Source of the DNA: Purpureocillium takamizusanense
Taxonomy: Eukaryota > Ascomycota > Sordariomycetes > Hypocreales > Ophiocordycipitaceae
NCBI RefSeq assembly: GCF_022605165.1
Contig: NC_063076.1
Coordinates: forward strand, 930,001 to 994,000
DNA: 64,000 nucleotides
Reading direction: 5' to 3'
The notes under the pieces are model-generated. The model was not told where the DNA came from, searched no databases, and worked only from the letters and a program-made list of their open reading frames with translations. Both the position numbers and the translations under genes were made by a program. This document shows positions 62,631 through 64,000 of the stretch, piece after piece; the first letter of the stretch is position 1, and every line of letters starts with the position of its first letter.

Positions 62631-64000
62631 CTAGAGCCTCGACAAAAGCTCATCCGAGGACGGGCAGATGGCACGGATAACCTCATCAGCTACTCGTGAG
62701 CCAGCCGCAAGAGCCCCCTCGGCATGACCCCTCCACACAAAGCCCGTCTCAGCGCCGGCGAAGAAAACGTTGCCTTCGGGCCGCCACTGGTCATTCTCCA
62801 GAGCGCGCAGGCCGGCAACAGGGACAGCCATGGTGGTCGCCCGCGGCTCGAGCTCGACCACAGTGAGTGGTGCAGGCGCCTCGCAACCGAATATGCTCTC
62901 GACGTGCTTGGCGATGCAGGCCTGCCGGTCAGCCGCCTCCCAGCGCCAGAGCTCCCTCCCCGGCTCGCCCGCGACGATGCACGTCAGCGAGTAGCCCTCC
63001 TCCTCTTCGTCGCGCGACGTGTCTCTGACCACGCAGACCGGGCCATCGACGCCCATGCCCCAGCCCGAGAGCCCCTGCTCCTGCCACCACGGCTGCTCGT
63101 ACGAGAGACGTACCGCGGCGAGGAAGCCGGACGGCGCGCAGGCCAACCACTGCTTGTCCTCGCTCAGTGACGGCGCGAGCTCGACGTCTCGGCACTGCGC
63201 CGCGGCGCTCGCGAGCACAACCTTGGCGCACTGAAACACACCGCCCGACTGCGTCGATACGATGCACCGGTTGTCGGAAGTCTGGTCTACCCGCTCAACA
63301 GCCTGCTCCAGACGGACTGTACCCGGGCGAAGCCTCGCTGCAAGCTCCTCGCATAGCTGTTGCTCAGCTCCAGAGCCGCCGCTGCCCCCAAGGCGCCACC
63401 TCGGGCTGCCGCCGCTACCGAGGCCCTTGACGGCCTGCATGAGGCCGCCCGAGCACTTGCAGTGCAGCAGGAAGGACAGAGCGCCAACCTCGCGCGCCGA
63501 GAGGCCAAAGAGGGCATGGGTCCACACGTTGGCAAGCGTCTGGACGGAAGGCGTCGCGCCGTGTGAAACGACGAGCTCGTGGGCCGACATGGAGCCGTAG
63601 TTGGGGAGCATCTGCGCCGGGTGGTTCACGTCAACGCGCTGGCTGAGCTCCTCGATGTTTTCCACAACGCGGGTGTACGAACGCATATCCTGTTCGCTGA
63701 GCTGCGCCAAGGTCAGCGCAAGGCCTCAATCGTGCGGTGCTGTCATGAAGCCTACGCGAGGCGTGCCGTCGGCACGTGAGGCTCCCAGCCCTTCCACGGC
63801 GTCACGTCCACCGACGACGTGACGCTGGATATCGAGCCCCAGGCTGCGGGCGAGCTCCAGGACGCGCACTTGGGCGTCGCTGAAGCTGCTGTCCTCGGTA
63901 GAAAACTGGCCTCCAATCCGACCTCGACGCTCGAAAAGCAGGCACGACGCGCCGGCCTGCTGCAGCTCGTAGGCGGCGGCCAGGCCGCTGAGACCGCCGC
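62631..64000 (-). CDS. flavin-containing amine oxidase-like protein (5' end outside window)
   Basis: FAD-dependent oxidoreductase of the monoamine oxidase fold. Coding order starts beyond base 64000; the visible exons are 63756-64000 and 62631-63701, with a 54-bp intron (GTAGGC..GCGCAG). About 438 residues are visible. The dinucleotide-binding segment is entered in the middle, GGLSGLAAAYELQQAGASCLLFERRGRIGGQ. Near the end GNVFFAGAETGFVWRGHAEGALAAGSRVADEV is the FAD-contacting C-terminal motif of the family. The central part (VDVNHPAQMLPNYGSMSAHE, HCKCSGGLMQAVKGLGSGG) fits fungal flavin monoamine oxidases. The substrate is unknown, and the classic Cys for covalent FAD cannot be judged with confidence. 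It is convergent with the GH33 gene; nothing indicates functional coupling. Confidence 0.86.

Noticed and set aside
1..64000. tRNA, rRNA, snRNA, CRISPR or transposon features
   Set aside because: I looked for tRNA B-box-like sequence, for transposase, reverse transcriptase or integrase residues and for spaced direct repeats, and found none I could support by eye.

Overview
The window is nuclear DNA of a filamentous ascomycete. Introns are short (54-126 bp) with GT..AG ends and fungal CTRAY-type branch sites, the genes are GC-rich and widely spaced, and the gene set (Cactin, eS21, SLX4, XLF, Egh16, X325, GT90, DUF1772, GH33) fits Sordariomycetes, probably Hypocreales. The order-level call is inference from gene content. 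I support 20 protein-coding genes, two of them cut by the window edges. I found no tRNA, rRNA, transposon protein, CRISPR array or viral sequence.

Layout. 1-0.99 kb: 3' end of the Cactin splicing-factor gene (+). 3.5-5.4 kb: a forkhead transcription factor (+), alone in about 14 kb, followed by roughly 9.5 kb without a convincing gene that is rich in microsatellites and TACGTA palindromes. 14.9-24.0 kb: a DNA-repair neighbourhood with an XLF/Nej1-like end-joining factor (-), a class I CPD photolyase (+), ribosomal protein eS21 (-) and the SLX4 nuclease scaffold (+). 24.9-28.7 kb: a NUDT19-type Nudix hydrolase (+) and an unrecognised AT-hook/coiled-coil protein (+).

31.7-45.2 kb: an X325 copper-site GPI protein (+), an unusual Ser/Thr kinase with HND in place of HRD (-), an acidic unknown protein (+), a beta-helix protein (-) and an Egh16/Gas1 secreted protein (+), with long gene-free gaps between them. 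46.3-54.1 kb: a denser block with a membrane-anchored TAP-like alpha/beta hydrolase (-), an S9 prolyl-oligopeptidase-family peptidase (+) and a multi-spanning GT90 glycosyltransferase (-). 55.8-64 kb: a DUF1772 anthrone-oxygenase-like membrane protein (+), a four-exon membrane protein of unknown function (-), a secreted GH33 sialidase/Kdnase (+) and the 3' part of a flavin amine oxidase (-).

How the genes relate. Three of the four genes between 14.9 and 24.0 kb act in DNA repair: end joining, photoreversal of UV damage, and Holliday-junction/flap processing. The secreted products (X325, Egh16, GH33) and the GT90 suggest a fungus that remodels its own or a host's surface. The photolyase and the Nudix gene each have an in-frame upstream ATG adding a mitochondrial-presequence-like extension. 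Exon boundaries were set by hand from splice signals and family resemblance, so they are predictions.
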